64,000 bases of DNA from Bacteroidales bacterium (GTDB lineage Bacteria > Bacteroidota > Bacteroidia > Bacteroidales > JAAYJT01), in the NCBI GenBank assembly GCA_012522795.1, contig JAAYJT010000029.1:1-64000 (forward strand). Reading direction: 5' to 3'. The notes below the pieces were generated by a model. The model saw only the letters and a program-made list of their open reading frames with translations, ran no database searches and was not told where the DNA came from. Numbering within the stretch: position 1 is the first letter of the stretch; the number at the start of each line of letters is the position of its first letter. Below are positions 16,037 through 25,526 of the stretch, one piece after another. Position numbers and translations under genes: made by a program.

Positions 16037-17176
16037 ATGATAAAAGTAGGAATCACCGGTCAGGCCGGCTTTATTGGTACTCATTTATATAATACTTTAG
16101 GATTGTTCCCTGAGGAATTCAAGCGCATCCCTTTTGAGGATAATTTCTTTGACGATGAGAATAGACTGAATGAATTTGTAAAGAGCTGCGATTCAATCGT
16201 TCATCTTGCAGCGATGAACAGGCATGAGAATCCCGACATTATCTATGAAACAAATATCAGGCTTGTTAAGCAACTAATTGCAGCCTGTGAAAACACAAAA
16301 GCCAGACCTCATATTCTTTTCTCATCTTCAACACAGGAAGAACGCGATAATTTATACGGAAAATCAAAAAGAGAAGGCCGCAAGCTATTAAGTGACTGGG
16401 CTTTAGAGAATAATGGATGTTTTACCGGATTCATAATTCCGAACGTATTCGGACCTTTTGGCTTGCCATTTTACAATTCAGTAGTTGCTACTTTCTGCCA
16501 TCAACTTAGTCATAACGAAGCTCCCAAAATTGATGTTGATGGGAATCTGAAACTGATATACGTAAGTGAACTAATTAATGAAATAATTGAACATATCAGA
16601 GCAATGTCAGATAGTGATGATTATTCCGGCATTGCTGATGAAGTATATGTTAATCACACCGCTGAAATAAGTGTATCAAATCTGTTAAAGCAATTAACTG
16701 AGTACAAGGAGCTGTATTTTGAAAACGGTATTATGCCGGATTTGACAAATCCATTCAATCGCAATCTTTTTAACACTTTTGTATGTTATATTGATCATGC
16801 TTCATTTTTTCCGTTTAATCTGAAGTTTCATACTGATAATCGTGGTGTTTTTGTAGAAACCATCAAATTAAACAGCGGAGGTCAGGTATCTTTTTCAACC
16901 ACCAAACCGGGCATTACCCGAGGTAATCACTTTCATACCCGAAAAGCCGAAAGGTTTGCAGTAATCAAGGGTAAAGCAAGAATTGAACTTCGGCGTATAG
17001 GAACCAATAAAATTCTAAGTTTTGAACTTGATGGCAGCCAACCTTCATTTGTTGATATGCCTATATGGTTTACCCACAATATAACAAATATCGGAGATGA
17101 AGATGTTTATACCATATTTTGGATAAGTGAGCATTATGATGCAAAGAATGCAGATACCTTTTTTGAGGTTGTTTAG
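16037..17176 (+). CDS. capF: UDP-L-FucNAc pathway bifunctional epimerase/reductase
   Basis: CapF (WbjC) epimerises C3 of the CapE product and reduces C4, giving UDP-2-acetamido-2,6-dideoxy-L-talose. Residues 1-~245 are an NADPH-dependent SDR domain (GITGQAGFIGTHLY at 4-17, YGKSK at about 111-115). Residues ~260-379 are a cupin domain with FHTDNRGVFVET and the metal-binding GNHFHTRKAERF. Both domains are complete, as in Staphylococcus CapF. The order CapE - cupin - CapF - CapG supports the pathway. It is separated from capG by 174 bp with no gene. Confidence 0.9.
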   Translation: MIKVGITGQAGFIGTHLYNTLGLFPEEFKRIPFEDNFFDDENRLNEFVKSCDSIVHLAAMNRHENPDIIYETNIRLVKQLIAACENTKARPHILFSSSTQEERDNLYGKSKREGRKLLSDWALENNGCFTGFIIPNVFGPFGLPFYNSVVATFCHQLSHNEAPKIDVDGNLKLIYVSELINEIIEHIRAMSDSDDYSGIADEVYVNHTAEISVSNLLKQLTEYKELYFENGIMPDLTNPFNRNLFNTFVCYIDHASFFPFNLKFHTDNRGVFVETIKLNSGGQVSFSTTKPGITRGNHFHTRKAERFAVIKGKARIELRRIGTNKILSFELDGSQPSFVDMPIWFTHNITNIGDEDVYTIFWISEHYDAKNADTFFEVV

Positions 17177-17350
17177 TTATGAACCCGAAGATTATTCTGA
17201 TTTATTCCATAAAAATCCCAAGCGCATATCAGAGTCTTACCTCTCCTTTGCGATAATTATGAATACCACTTTTTTAAACCGGTTTAAACCAATAAGCTTA
17301 TTAACACTGTAACTGAAGTTGATCTCAAAACAAAAAAACAAATCAGCATA

Positions 17351-18529
17351 ATGAAAAAACTGAAACTTATAACCGTTGTGGGCACACGCCCGGAAATAAT
17401 ACGACTTTCGAGGGTGATGGCTAAACTTGATGAGTCTGAAGCAATTCATCATATTACAGTTCACACCGGTCAGAACTATGATTATGAATTAAACCAGGTT
17501 TTTTATGATGACCTTGGGATCCGCAAACCCGATTATTTTCTGAATGCTGCAGGTGCTAATGCCTCTGAAACTATCGGACAGGTAATAATAAAAATAGATC
17601 CAATACTGGAGAAAGAAAAACCGGATGCCTTTTTGGTTCTTGGCGATACAAACAGTTGTCTTTGTGCAATACCGGCAAAAAAACGTCATATACCCATTTT
17701 CCATATGGAAGCCGGGAACCGTTGTTTTGACCAGCGTGTTCCTGAAGAAACCAACCGTAAAATAGTAGATCATATTGCTGATATAAATTTAACATATAGC
17801 AGTATAGCCAGAGAATATCTTCTGCAGGAAGGATTACCGCCGGATCGTATCATTAAAACAGGCAGCCCTATGTTTGAGGTTTTAAACCATTATATGCCAA
17901 AAATTAAATCTTCAGATATACTCTCACGACTTAATCTTCAAAAAGACAAGTATTTCGTTGTGTCAGCTCATCGCCAGGAGAATATCAATAACGATAGAAA
18001 CTTTTTTGGCTTAATAAACTCTTTGAACCTTATTGCCGATAAGTATGGATATCCCATCATAGTAAGTACTCATCCACGAACCCGTAAAAGGTTGGATCAA
18101 TTCACCCATCCGGAGACAGGAAATGGAAACCAATCGTCAATTACCATTCATCCACTTATAGAATGGATGAAACCGCTTGGATTCAGTGATTACAACGCCC
18201 TTCAGATCAATGCTTTTGCTGTACTTTCCGATAGCGGGACAATAAGTGAAGAATCCTCTATCATGAATTTTAAAGCATTGAATATACGCGAAGCACACGA
18301 AAGACCGGAGGCAATGGAAGAAGCATCGGTGATGATGACAGGGCTAAATCCTGAACGCATCATGCAGGGATTAGTGCAGTTGCAATATCAGCATGCCGGC
18401 ATGGAGAATCAAAAACGAAATTTCAGATTGGCTGAAGATTACAATATTCCAAATGTCAGCGACAAAGTGGTTCGAATTATTTTAAGTTATACCGATTACA
18501 TTAAACGAACTGTTTGGAATGAATTTTAG
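17351..18529 (+). CDS. capG: UDP-N-acetyl-L-talosamine 2-epimerase (WecB-like)
   Basis: CapG (WbjD) is a non-hydrolysing 2-epimerase that produces UDP-N-acetyl-L-fucosamine. The 392-aa protein has the WecB/MnaA signature sequences VVGTRPEIIRLSRVM, LVLGDTNS, HMEAGNRCFD and VPEETNRKIVDH, and the C-terminal substrate site LSDSGTISEE. The role as CapG rather than WecB (UDP-GlcNAc) comes from its position after capE and capF. It completes a three-enzyme route to L-FucNAc. Confidence 0.88.
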   Translation: MKKLKLITVVGTRPEIIRLSRVMAKLDESEAIHHITVHTGQNYDYELNQVFYDDLGIRKPDYFLNAAGANASETIGQVIIKIDPILEKEKPDAFLVLGDTNSCLCAIPAKKRHIPIFHMEAGNRCFDQRVPEETNRKIVDHIADINLTYSSIAREYLLQEGLPPDRIIKTGSPMFEVLNHYMPKIKSSDILSRLNLQKDKYFVVSAHRQENINNDRNFFGLINSLNLIADKYGYPIIVSTHPRTRKRLDQFTHPETGNGNQSSITIHPLIEWMKPLGFSDYNALQINAFAVLSDSGTISEESSIMNFKALNIREAHERPEAMEEASVMMTGLNPERIMQGLVQLQYQHAGMENQKRNFRLAEDYNIPNVSDKVVRIILSYTDYIKRTVWNEF

Positions 18530-18613
18530 TTTAACTATTGGAGCACTTATCTGTGATTCAAGCAGTTGCGACAAACATGAATTGTGGTTAAATGCAAAAC
18601 AAAACTACTTGTG

Positions 18614-18703
18614 ATGATAAAAAAAGCAATTAAGTCTATAAAAACAGGCTTTTGGTTAAGGAGAATAAATGTTGTACTGAAGCGCTCTGAACTAATGCCA
18701 TAA
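18614..18703 (+). CDS. Short ORF, 29 aa, possible gene remnant
   Basis: ATG at 18614 opens MIKKAIKSIKTGFWLRRI and runs to TAA at 18701. It is basic and amphipathic. It lies in the 191-bp gap between capG and the first glycosyltransferase. It could be a tiny real gene, the tail of a decayed transferase, or chance. No family is recognised. Confidence 0.2.
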   Translation: MIKKAIKSIKTGFWLRRINVVLKRSELMP

Positions 18704-18720
18704 TTTGAAAAAACATCACA

Positions 18721-19920
18721 ATGCAGGAAAAAGAGCTTAAAAAAGAAAAAAAAGATATTGCTTTCATAATAGGTAAGATGAATCAGGGTGGACCGTCAAG
18801 AGTTTTTTTAAATATTTGCTCGTTACTTGATCGTAACAAATACAGTATCACCCTGATACAAATTCAAAAAGGTGGGCAACTGCAAAATGAAATTCCTGCT
18901 GATGTCAGAATAAAATATGCTAAGCCCGAATCATTATTTAATAATGAGAAAGACAAAAACAGGTTAAATATAATATTTTGGAGAGCAATTAAACTGTTAA
19001 TCAGAATTTTATCAAAAATCATAAAGACTATTACTGGTGAAAAAGATGAGGTGAACTGGGCTTTAACTGAATTATTCATTAAAAAAGATACTGAAAGTTA
19101 TGATCTGACAATGTCCCTGATTGAAGGCACTTCAAACTATTATTTGGCAAAGTTTGTAAACGCCAGAATAAAAATCGGAAGGATTCCTACAGATTACAGG
19201 GTTTTAACTGACAGAGCCGGATTTGACAAGAAGTATTTCAAACTATTAGACTATATAGTAACAAACTCATTGATAAATCATAATTATTTATGCGAAGTAT
19301 TTCCAGACATTAAGAACAGATTCCTTTATGTTGACACTATTGTTATTCCGGAACAACTGCATAAATTAGCAGACCAGCATGACGGATTTCAGGATGATTA
19401 TAAAGGTAAAAGGCTCACAACATTAGCAAGACTTGATGACACAAAAGGGGTTGATCTGATAATTGAATCAGTCAATATTCTGAGAAACAAAGGAAAATCA
19501 AATTTTAGGTGGTTTATCTTCGGCAGAGGAGATAAAACGAAATACCTGAAAATGATTGACGAATACAAAATAGATAAATTTATATGTTTCATGGATCCGG
19601 TTCATAACCCCTATCCTTTTTTAAAACAAAGCGATATTTATGTTCAGCCATCAAGATACGAAGGCAAGTCAAACGCAGTGAAGGAAGCAAAGGCATTGTT
19701 TAAGCCTGTAATTATTACCAGCTTTAATACTGCAAATGAGCATGTTACTCATATGAAAGACGGCATAATTTCAAAAGAAATAAGCGCTAATGCACTTGCT
19801 GAAAGTATTTTATTACTTTTTGAGAATCCGGAAATAGGAAAAGCAATTGCAGAATATTTACAAATGAATTTCAAAGGAAATTCTTATGAGTTTGATAAAA
19901 TTCTTGCATTAATTAAATAA
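18721..19920 (+). CDS. Glycosyltransferase, GT-B fold (GT4-like)
   Basis: The 399-residue protein has an N-terminal acceptor domain starting IAFIIGKMNQGGPSRVFLNI (glycine-rich loop near residues 21-26) and a C-terminal nucleotide-sugar domain from about residue 227 (RLTTLARLDDTKG). The GT4 donor-site motif appears as SRYEGKSNAVKEA, with the E-x7-E spacing retained (E..KSNAVKE). It has no membrane segment and would act on the cytoplasmic face on a lipid-linked acceptor. The sugar is unknown. It is 3 bp from the next gene. Confidence 0.85.
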   Translation: MQEKELKKEKKDIAFIIGKMNQGGPSRVFLNICSLLDRNKYSITLIQIQKGGQLQNEIPADVRIKYAKPESLFNNEKDKNRLNIIFWRAIKLLIRILSKIIKTITGEKDEVNWALTELFIKKDTESYDLTMSLIEGTSNYYLAKFVNARIKIGRIPTDYRVLTDRAGFDKKYFKLLDYIVTNSLINHNYLCEVFPDIKNRFLYVDTIVIPEQLHKLADQHDGFQDDYKGKRLTTLARLDDTKGVDLIIESVNILRNKGKSNFRWFIFGRGDKTKYLKMIDEYKIDKFICFMDPVHNPYPFLKQSDIYVQPSRYEGKSNAVKEAKALFKPVIITSFNTANEHVTHMKDGIISKEISANALAESILLLFENPEIGKAIAEYLQMNFKGNSYEFDKILALIK

Positions 19921-19923
19921 TAA

Positions 19924-21054
19924 ATGAAAGTAGAGGTTTGCAACTACTATAATGATCATAAAACTGCCTGTTCATTGATGATTGATGATCTGGTTCCGGT
20001 TGCAGTAAGTAAAGATGGAGAATTCAAATCGTGCAATGACTGGGGGTATCTGACTGACAAACCAAGTTCTTTATATGCTTATTTTACCGAGTTTTTACTG
20101 CGTAAATATCCGGAAATAAAGGGGACTATTTTTTTGCCAATTGATTCTCAATTATATATCCCGGAAAACCAAGGGTATAAAGTAATCAAAAGTGGCTTTG
20201 ATCAGGAATTCCTCGAATTTCTTAAAAGGATCTATTCAAGATTTGAGTTTGCATTTCATGGAATAAAACATGCCTGGGAAAATGCAGAGAATCATACCAT
20301 CCACGAGTTTAACAATATAACAAGTACTGAAATACAGGAAATCAAACAAAGACTGAGCGATTTCTCAGGTTCAAAAGGTATAGTTTTTAATGGTGGAAAA
20401 TTTCCGGGTTACAAGTATAATGATATAGCTTTAAATTTTATTAAAGATGTAAAATATAACTGGTGGGCTCTAAGTAAAGATATGCTGAATAAAAAAAGCA
20501 ATAAAAATCTGCCTTTGTTTAATTCAGAACTTAATATTGTAGAAATACCAACAAATATTACCGGAGATATTTTTAAGAATTTCTACTGGAGAAATTCAAA
20601 AAGAAGGATACTTTCCAATTTACTGAAACTTAACACATTATCACATCCGATAGATCTGTTACGATATTTTTATGAAAATGGAATCCCGATTACTATCCAG
20701 GAACATTTTCAAAATCAGACTACTAAAGGCACCCGTCAACCAATCAATATCTACGATGATATTTGGTCGTTGGATCAAATATTTGGCTTATTAAGGGGAC
20801 TGGATATCTGGTACACAACCTGCGGTGAGATTGCTGATTACTATTTTAACTACATAAATACAAGCATTAAGAAAACGGATAATGATTCATTTGATATAAT
20901 TTCCAACAAGCCATTCAGGTCAATAAATATTACGATCAGAACAGCATCTGCCCGTTTACATTTTTTAGATGAAAACATTTTCATACAAGGCATTAGAAAG
21001 AAAGACGGATGGGTGTTTAACAATCTAAAATCAGGAAGTTACCGCGCATTATAA
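19924..21054 (+). CDS. NodB-fold polysaccharide deacetylase-like protein
   Basis: The 376-residue protein shows features of a NodB/CE4-like fold: an early acidic motif CSLMIDDLVP (residues 16-25) and a histidine motif FAFHGIKHAWEN (about 110-121), the positions that in CE4 enzymes bind the metal. Overall similarity is distant and the remaining CE4 motifs are not clear. It may remove an acyl group from a sugar or lipid-linked intermediate. It has no signal peptide, so action is cytoplasmic unless exported otherwise. It abuts the following GNAT gene with no spacing. Confidence 0.6.
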   Translation: MKVEVCNYYNDHKTACSLMIDDLVPVAVSKDGEFKSCNDWGYLTDKPSSLYAYFTEFLLRKYPEIKGTIFLPIDSQLYIPENQGYKVIKSGFDQEFLEFLKRIYSRFEFAFHGIKHAWENAENHTIHEFNNITSTEIQEIKQRLSDFSGSKGIVFNGGKFPGYKYNDIALNFIKDVKYNWWALSKDMLNKKSNKNLPLFNSELNIVEIPTNITGDIFKNFYWRNSKRRILSNLLKLNTLSHPIDLLRYFYENGIPITIQEHFQNQTTKGTRQPINIYDDIWSLDQIFGLLRGLDIWYTTCGEIADYYFNYINTSIKKTDNDSFDIISNKPFRSINITIRTASARLHFLDENIFIQGIRKKDGWVFNNLKSGSYRAL

Positions 21055-22125
21055 ATGGAATATAAAATCATTACAACTATTGAGGATTTCACTGCGTTAA
21101 AAACTGACTGGCAACGCATGGAAAATCAATCACATGATGTTACTATATTTTCAACATTTGATTATTGCTATACGTGGTGGGAAGTATATCAGCATAAGCC
21201 TGAACTGAAACTTTGGATTATAATAGTACTTCATAATAATCAAATTGCAGGGATTGCCCCATTCATAATAGAAAGACGTAATTACAGATTAGGTTTGAAA
21301 ATAGATGTTCTCCGTTTTATTGCCGACGGTGATTATCATGACATCCTGATAAACATAGATTTAAACATTAACCCCGATTCAATTTTCAAGGATATTTTTT
21401 CTATCATCGAAGAAAATGGCTCATCCTGGGATTACTTGCATCTATCTCATATTAATTACAAATCACCCTTTTCCAATTTCCTTTTCAAATCGAAATACAA
21501 TAAGCATTTCACTTATCTCATTGAAAGTCCTTATATAAACCTTAGTTTATATGACTCATTTGATTCATTCAGTAAAATAAATGCGCCGTCAAAGGCTAAA
21601 CAATATGTTAGCAGATTAAGGAATAAAATCAACTATGAATTAGAGCTGAATAGCACTGATATTGAGTTATTTAGCCAAATTCATAAAAAAGAGAGAGATT
21701 TTTTACAAAATAAAGGAAATTTATATCGTCATTCACTATATGAGGATAAGAACAAAGTTGCGTTTATAAATGAATTGGCATCGCTAAATAAAATCACTTC
21801 TTTCTCTTTAATCTCAAAAGAGGATAACAAACTTTTAATATACAACTGGGGTTTCATAAAAGACAATATTTACTATTCTGTTAATACTGCTTTTGATCCT
21901 TCATATTCTGAATTTTCTTTAGGAAGAGTGATGTATTATGAAATGCTGAAACTGGCTAAGGACAAAAATTTATTCAGTGTTATGGATACCGGTACAGGTC
22001 GTTATCCATGGAAATTTGAATGGACATCTGATTTTAACATACTATATCAGATCCAGATAAAAAAGCCACGTTCATTCATTCATAAGTCTATACTAAATAT
22101 AAAGGCTATTTTCTTCAACAAATGA
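21055..22125 (+). CDS. CelD/FemAB-like GNAT acyltransferase
   Basis: The 356-residue protein resembles the CelD/BcsL group of GNAT-fold acyltransferases found in exopolysaccharide loci. It opens YKIITTIEDFTALKTDWQRM, has the region DYCYTWWEVYQH and AGIAPFII typical of that group, and a late SLGRVMYYEMLKLAKDKNL...FDTGTG-like segment. The acyl group and acceptor are unknown; such proteins may add acetyl or aminoacyl groups to sugars. The start codon follows directly on the preceding stop, and the end overlaps the next gene by 4 bp (ATGA), indicating translational coupling. Confidence 0.7.
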   Translation: MEYKIITTIEDFTALKTDWQRMENQSHDVTIFSTFDYCYTWWEVYQHKPELKLWIIIVLHNNQIAGIAPFIIERRNYRLGLKIDVLRFIADGDYHDILINIDLNINPDSIFKDIFSIIEENGSSWDYLHLSHINYKSPFSNFLFKSKYNKHFTYLIESPYINLSLYDSFDSFSKINAPSKAKQYVSRLRNKINYELELNSTDIELFSQIHKKERDFLQNKGNLYRHSLYEDKNKVAFINELASLNKITSFSLISKEDNKLLIYNWGFIKDNIYYSVNTAFDPSYSEFSLGRVMYYEMLKLAKDKNLFSVMDTGTGRYPWKFEWTSDFNILYQIQIKKPRSFIHKSILNIKAIFFNK

Positions 22126-22706
22126 AAACACTATTCATAAGATTTTACAATAAATATTTTAGATCTGTTTTTGATTGTAGTCGTTTGTATAAATTAGATC
22201 TTCAAAAAGCTAAAGTGAATAGTTATGAATCTAAATCGGAAAGGTTTGAGTTTATGATTGCTGATGTTGGCACAATGGGCTTACACGAAACGCTTTATGA
22301 AAATAATACAGAAAAAATTAATATTATAAGAAATCGCTATACTGAAGGTAATTATCAATGTTTCGCCTATTTCGACAAGCTAAACGGAAGGTTTGCTTAT
22401 ACGCGTTGGGTTTGTAAGAACCAGTTTTACAGCGAGGCAATGAAACAACAAATCTTGCTAAAACCGGATGAATTACTGACCCTTGATAGTTATACTTCTC
22501 CACAATACAGAAAACAAGGATTGCACAAGACTATGAATTATCAAATGCTTGATTGGTTAAAACAGAATACGGACTACCGCTACATATATATGATAATAAT
22601 GTGTTTTATGCCTCATCTGGAAAAGATAGTACGTAAAATTGGTTACAAGCCTGTGAAAACTGTTTTCTCAAAGAAAATAAACCAACCTAACAATCAGCAT
22701 TGCTAA
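22122..22706 (+). CDS. GNAT-like N-acyltransferase, 194 aa
   Basis: This is a small GNAT-fold protein. Residues ~60-115 read like the central beta-strands, followed by LDSYTSPQYRKQGLHKTMNYQML (about 124-146), which contains the Q/R-x-x-G-x acetyl-CoA loop (RKQGLH). It probably acylates an amino sugar of the polysaccharide. It overlaps the preceding gene by 4 bp and the following wzx gene by 7 bp, so the three are tightly coupled. Confidence 0.65.
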   Translation: MKTLFIRFYNKYFRSVFDCSRLYKLDLQKAKVNSYESKSERFEFMIADVGTMGLHETLYENNTEKINIIRNRYTEGNYQCFAYFDKLNGRFAYTRWVCKNQFYSEAMKQQILLKPDELLTLDSYTSPQYRKQGLHKTMNYQMLDWLKQNTDYRYIYMIIMCFMPHLEKIVRKIGYKPVKTVFSKKINQPNNQHC

Positions 22707-24148
22707 AGTTATTTAAAGATATTTCGGTATATACTATCGGAAGTATTTTAACTACCAGTGTATCTTTTTTATTGCTTCCAGTTTATACAAGGGTTTTACA
22801 ACCCGCTGATTATGGCCAGCTTGAGTTGGTTTATCTGGTAGCAGCGATACTTAGCATATTATACGGTTTAAAAGTTGAACTTGGCTATACAAGAATTTAT
22901 TTTTTAAAAGATGACAAAGAATTCAGGAAGACCTTATTTTTTACCGGGCAAGGATTCAATTTTTCATGTTCAATAATTTTCATAGCTCTAATATTCAGCA
23001 ATATTGATAGAGTATCAGGCTTAATTTTAAATTTTGAAAATGGTAGCTTTTTCATGAAGCTTATCTGCATTTCAACAATGATTGAAGTGCTTACATATAT
23101 TCCTTACAATAATTTAAGGTTACGTTTCAAGTCTGTTCAATATGTCGGTGTTAGTTTATTAAATCTTCTGGCAACGGTAAGCAGCACTATTATATTTGTG
23201 GTGTTCCTCAGATATGGAGTTGCCGGCGTTCTTTACGGGAAAATCATAGGAAGCTCTGTCATGTTATTACGCCTATACTTCCTAACATGGAATGAATTTC
23301 ATTTGCGCTTTTCATTGAAGCAACTTTGGCCTATGCTTGCATTCTCCGTGTTTCTAATACCTTCAAATCTATCGTCGCTTATATTAAATATGAGTAATCG
23401 TTATTTCTTAAGTGAATATCAGAACCTGTCAGACGTAGGACTATTCTCACTGGGGGCAAAAATAGCTGCAGTAATACCATTATTGGTTACTGAGCCAGTT
23501 AAAAAAGCTTTCTCACCTTATATTTTTAATTTGTCAAATGAGCCGGATAAATGTAAATCAGTCCTTTCTGATTTCATCCGGTATTTTTTTTTAGGTCTTT
23601 CGTTTTTCGTTCTTGCAATTTCAGTTTTTGCTAACGACCTGATCTATATTATGGCAGATAAAAGTTACCACGGTAGTGGTAATATAGTTTTTGTACTGGG
23701 TATTTCAAACTTATTACTTGGATTGGCATCAATTATAGTTTTAGCTATCCACATTACCCGTAAAACCTGGATAATCACCTTAACCTGGGTAATATCTTCC
23801 ATAGCAAATATTTTTTTAAATATCTGGCTGATACCATTATATGGAAGAATTGGTGCTGCTTATGCAACAATGTTTTCTGTAGGGTTCATTCTTATATTGT
23901 ACATAGTAGCAGCTATTAGAATATTTCCGTTCAAACTACCTTATTTTAGTTTTATCAAAGTTTTCATATTACTTATCTTATTTAATCAGATTGCTTTAAG
24001 TATTAATTATAGTCTAATTCTAAGTATTACTATAAAACTGGTTTTATTGTTTGTTTATCTGGTTATTCTCTATTTTCTGCCAGGCATTATATCAGCGCAA
24101 GATAAAGTCAGATTTACTGAAGCCTTGAGAAAATATTTTGCTAAATAA
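22700..24148 (+). CDS. wzx: Wzx-type polysaccharide flippase
   Basis: The 482-residue protein is almost entirely hydrophobic, with about 12-14 predicted membrane helices starting ISVYTIGSILTTSVSFLLLPVYTRVL, the classic opening of the MATE/PST superfamily flippases. It would move the undecaprenyl-linked repeat unit across the inner membrane. Translation appears to start at TTG 22700, overlapping the preceding stop; no ATG is available nearby. It is followed 16 bp later by the polymerase gene. The low sequence conservation of the family means substrate cannot be predicted. Confidence 0.88.
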   Translation: MLKLFKDISVYTIGSILTTSVSFLLLPVYTRVLQPADYGQLELVYLVAAILSILYGLKVELGYTRIYFLKDDKEFRKTLFFTGQGFNFSCSIIFIALIFSNIDRVSGLILNFENGSFFMKLICISTMIEVLTYIPYNNLRLRFKSVQYVGVSLLNLLATVSSTIIFVVFLRYGVAGVLYGKIIGSSVMLLRLYFLTWNEFHLRFSLKQLWPMLAFSVFLIPSNLSSLILNMSNRYFLSEYQNLSDVGLFSLGAKIAAVIPLLVTEPVKKAFSPYIFNLSNEPDKCKSVLSDFIRYFFLGLSFFVLAISVFANDLIYIMADKSYHGSGNIVFVLGISNLLLGLASIIVLAIHITRKTWIITLTWVISSIANIFLNIWLIPLYGRIGAAYATMFSVGFILILYIVAAIRIFPFKLPYFSFIKVFILLILFNQIALSINYSLILSITIKLVLLFVYLVILYFLPGIISAQDKVRFTEALRKYFAK

Positions 24149-24164
24149 TTATCAAAATATATAA

Positions 24165-25526
24165 ATGATAAATTATATTGTTTTCGGTTTTGGGTTAATA
24201 TTTTTAGTATTACCCTACCTTTCAAATGATAAGAGTATTGGATTTGTTGATTACTATTTACTTTTCTGCCTATACTTTGACATCACGGACGTGTTAATTG
24301 ACAGTGAAAAGACAAGCTTCATTTTTTCACAATACATTATAATACTTGGGTTTGGAGTAGTATATATACTAAATAATTATAGTTCCATCAAAAAAGCTGA
24401 GGGTTGGTTGTTTAATTATTTCCTACTATTTCTTTTTATATCTTTCACTTTACCAATATTTCATGGTACAGAACTAAAAGCTTCTATTGTTGAAACTACC
24501 AGAATATTTGCATCATTTTCAATTTTGCCAATTGCATTTTATCATTATGCAACACGCGGAAATATTAGGAATTTATTTGTAAATGCATTAAGGTTCACCT
24601 ATATCTTTGTATTATCAATTATAATTTTCACAATCTATAAAATTGATTCAAACTATGAACTTGCCTCTGGTGAAATATGGATGAGCTCCAAAGCAATGGG
24701 TGGACTTTTATACTTTGGGAATATTGGAGTCAGAGGTGGATTTACTTACATTGGATACCTAGTTCCTCTCTTTCCTCTTTTCTTTTTACTTAAATTACAA
24801 TTAAGACATTTTCTTTTCATTGTATTAGGATTTGTTATAATTATTATGGTTCTTTCATTTAAGCGATTTGCTTTTGTTATAGTACTATTGGGTTTAATCG
24901 CTTATTTATTCAGTACGTTATCAAGCTTCTCAACAAAAATAAAAATTGCTCTCAGCTCTGCAATAGTATTATTTATTCTGGTACTTATTACCAATCTGGG
25001 AGACCTGGCCATTGAACGTTATATTGCTCGCGGAGGTGCAAAGGGGGTTGGACTTGAGTCAGTTGAAAATGACATACGACTTTTTGAAATAAGTTATGCA
25101 TTTAATGAAATTAAAAACTCCCCTCAGGATTTATTAATAGGCAATAAATCAGAAAGCACATTAAGTGTTAGTAGTATGAGACATTCTATTGATAAATGGA
25201 GGGTTCACAACCAATATGCTCACTATCTTTTAACTCTTGGATTTTTAGGACTTTCTGTATATCTGTTATACCTTATTAATATTTATCGTGTGAGCAAGCG
25301 CCGATTTTCAATAATTAACAAATCGCAGTTTGGAAGCAACATAAACAGATATTACTGGCTATTATTCAGTTCATATATCTTTATATTTATGATCGCCGGT
25401 TTCATTGGAGGACTGGATAAAATAACAATTCGAGGAATAGTATTTATTTTTATTGGTGGAATATCAGGTCATTTTTATAAAACATATATGTCGCTCATAT
25501 ATTCAAATGCTAAAAAAGACAATTAA
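24165..25526 (+). CDS. O-antigen/exopolysaccharide polymerase (Wzy-like)
   Basis: The 453-residue integral membrane protein has around 11-12 predicted helices and a large periplasmic loop (about 275-335) that contains RHSIDKWRVHNQYAHYLLTLG, typical of O-antigen ligase/polymerase proteins with a conserved histidine in this region. It would join repeat units outside the inner membrane. The gene is among the most AT-rich in the window, as is common for wzy. It overlaps the next gene by 20 bp. WaaL-type ligase is the alternative. Confidence 0.8.
   Translation: MINYIVFGFGLIFLVLPYLSNDKSIGFVDYYLLFCLYFDITDVLIDSEKTSFIFSQYIIILGFGVVYILNNYSSIKKAEGWLFNYFLLFLFISFTLPIFHGTELKASIVETTRIFASFSILPIAFYHYATRGNIRNLFVNALRFTYIFVLSIIIFTIYKIDSNYELASGEIWMSSKAMGGLLYFGNIGVRGGFTYIGYLVPLFPLFFLLKLQLRHFLFIVLGFVIIIMVLSFKRFAFVIVLLGLIAYLFSTLSSFSTKIKIALSSAIVLFILVLITNLGDLAIERYIARGGAKGVGLESVENDIRLFEISYAFNEIKNSPQDLLIGNKSESTLSVSSMRHSIDKWRVHNQYAHYLLTLGFLGLSVYLLYLINIYRVSKRRFSIINKSQFGSNINRYYWLLFSSYIFIFMIAGFIGGLDKITIRGIVFIFIGGISGHFYKTYMSLIYSNAKKDN

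Noticed and set aside
17273-17288. 16-bp perfect palindrome TTTAAACCGGTTTAAA upstream of capG
   Set aside because: In a 64-kb AT-rich sequence one or two perfect 16-bp palindromes are expected by chance, and nothing else supports an operator.
25453-25506. Earlier start of the glycosyltransferase at 25453
   Set aside because: It would overlap the polymerase gene by 74 bp, and the extra 18 residues do not match the expected first beta-strand of the fold.
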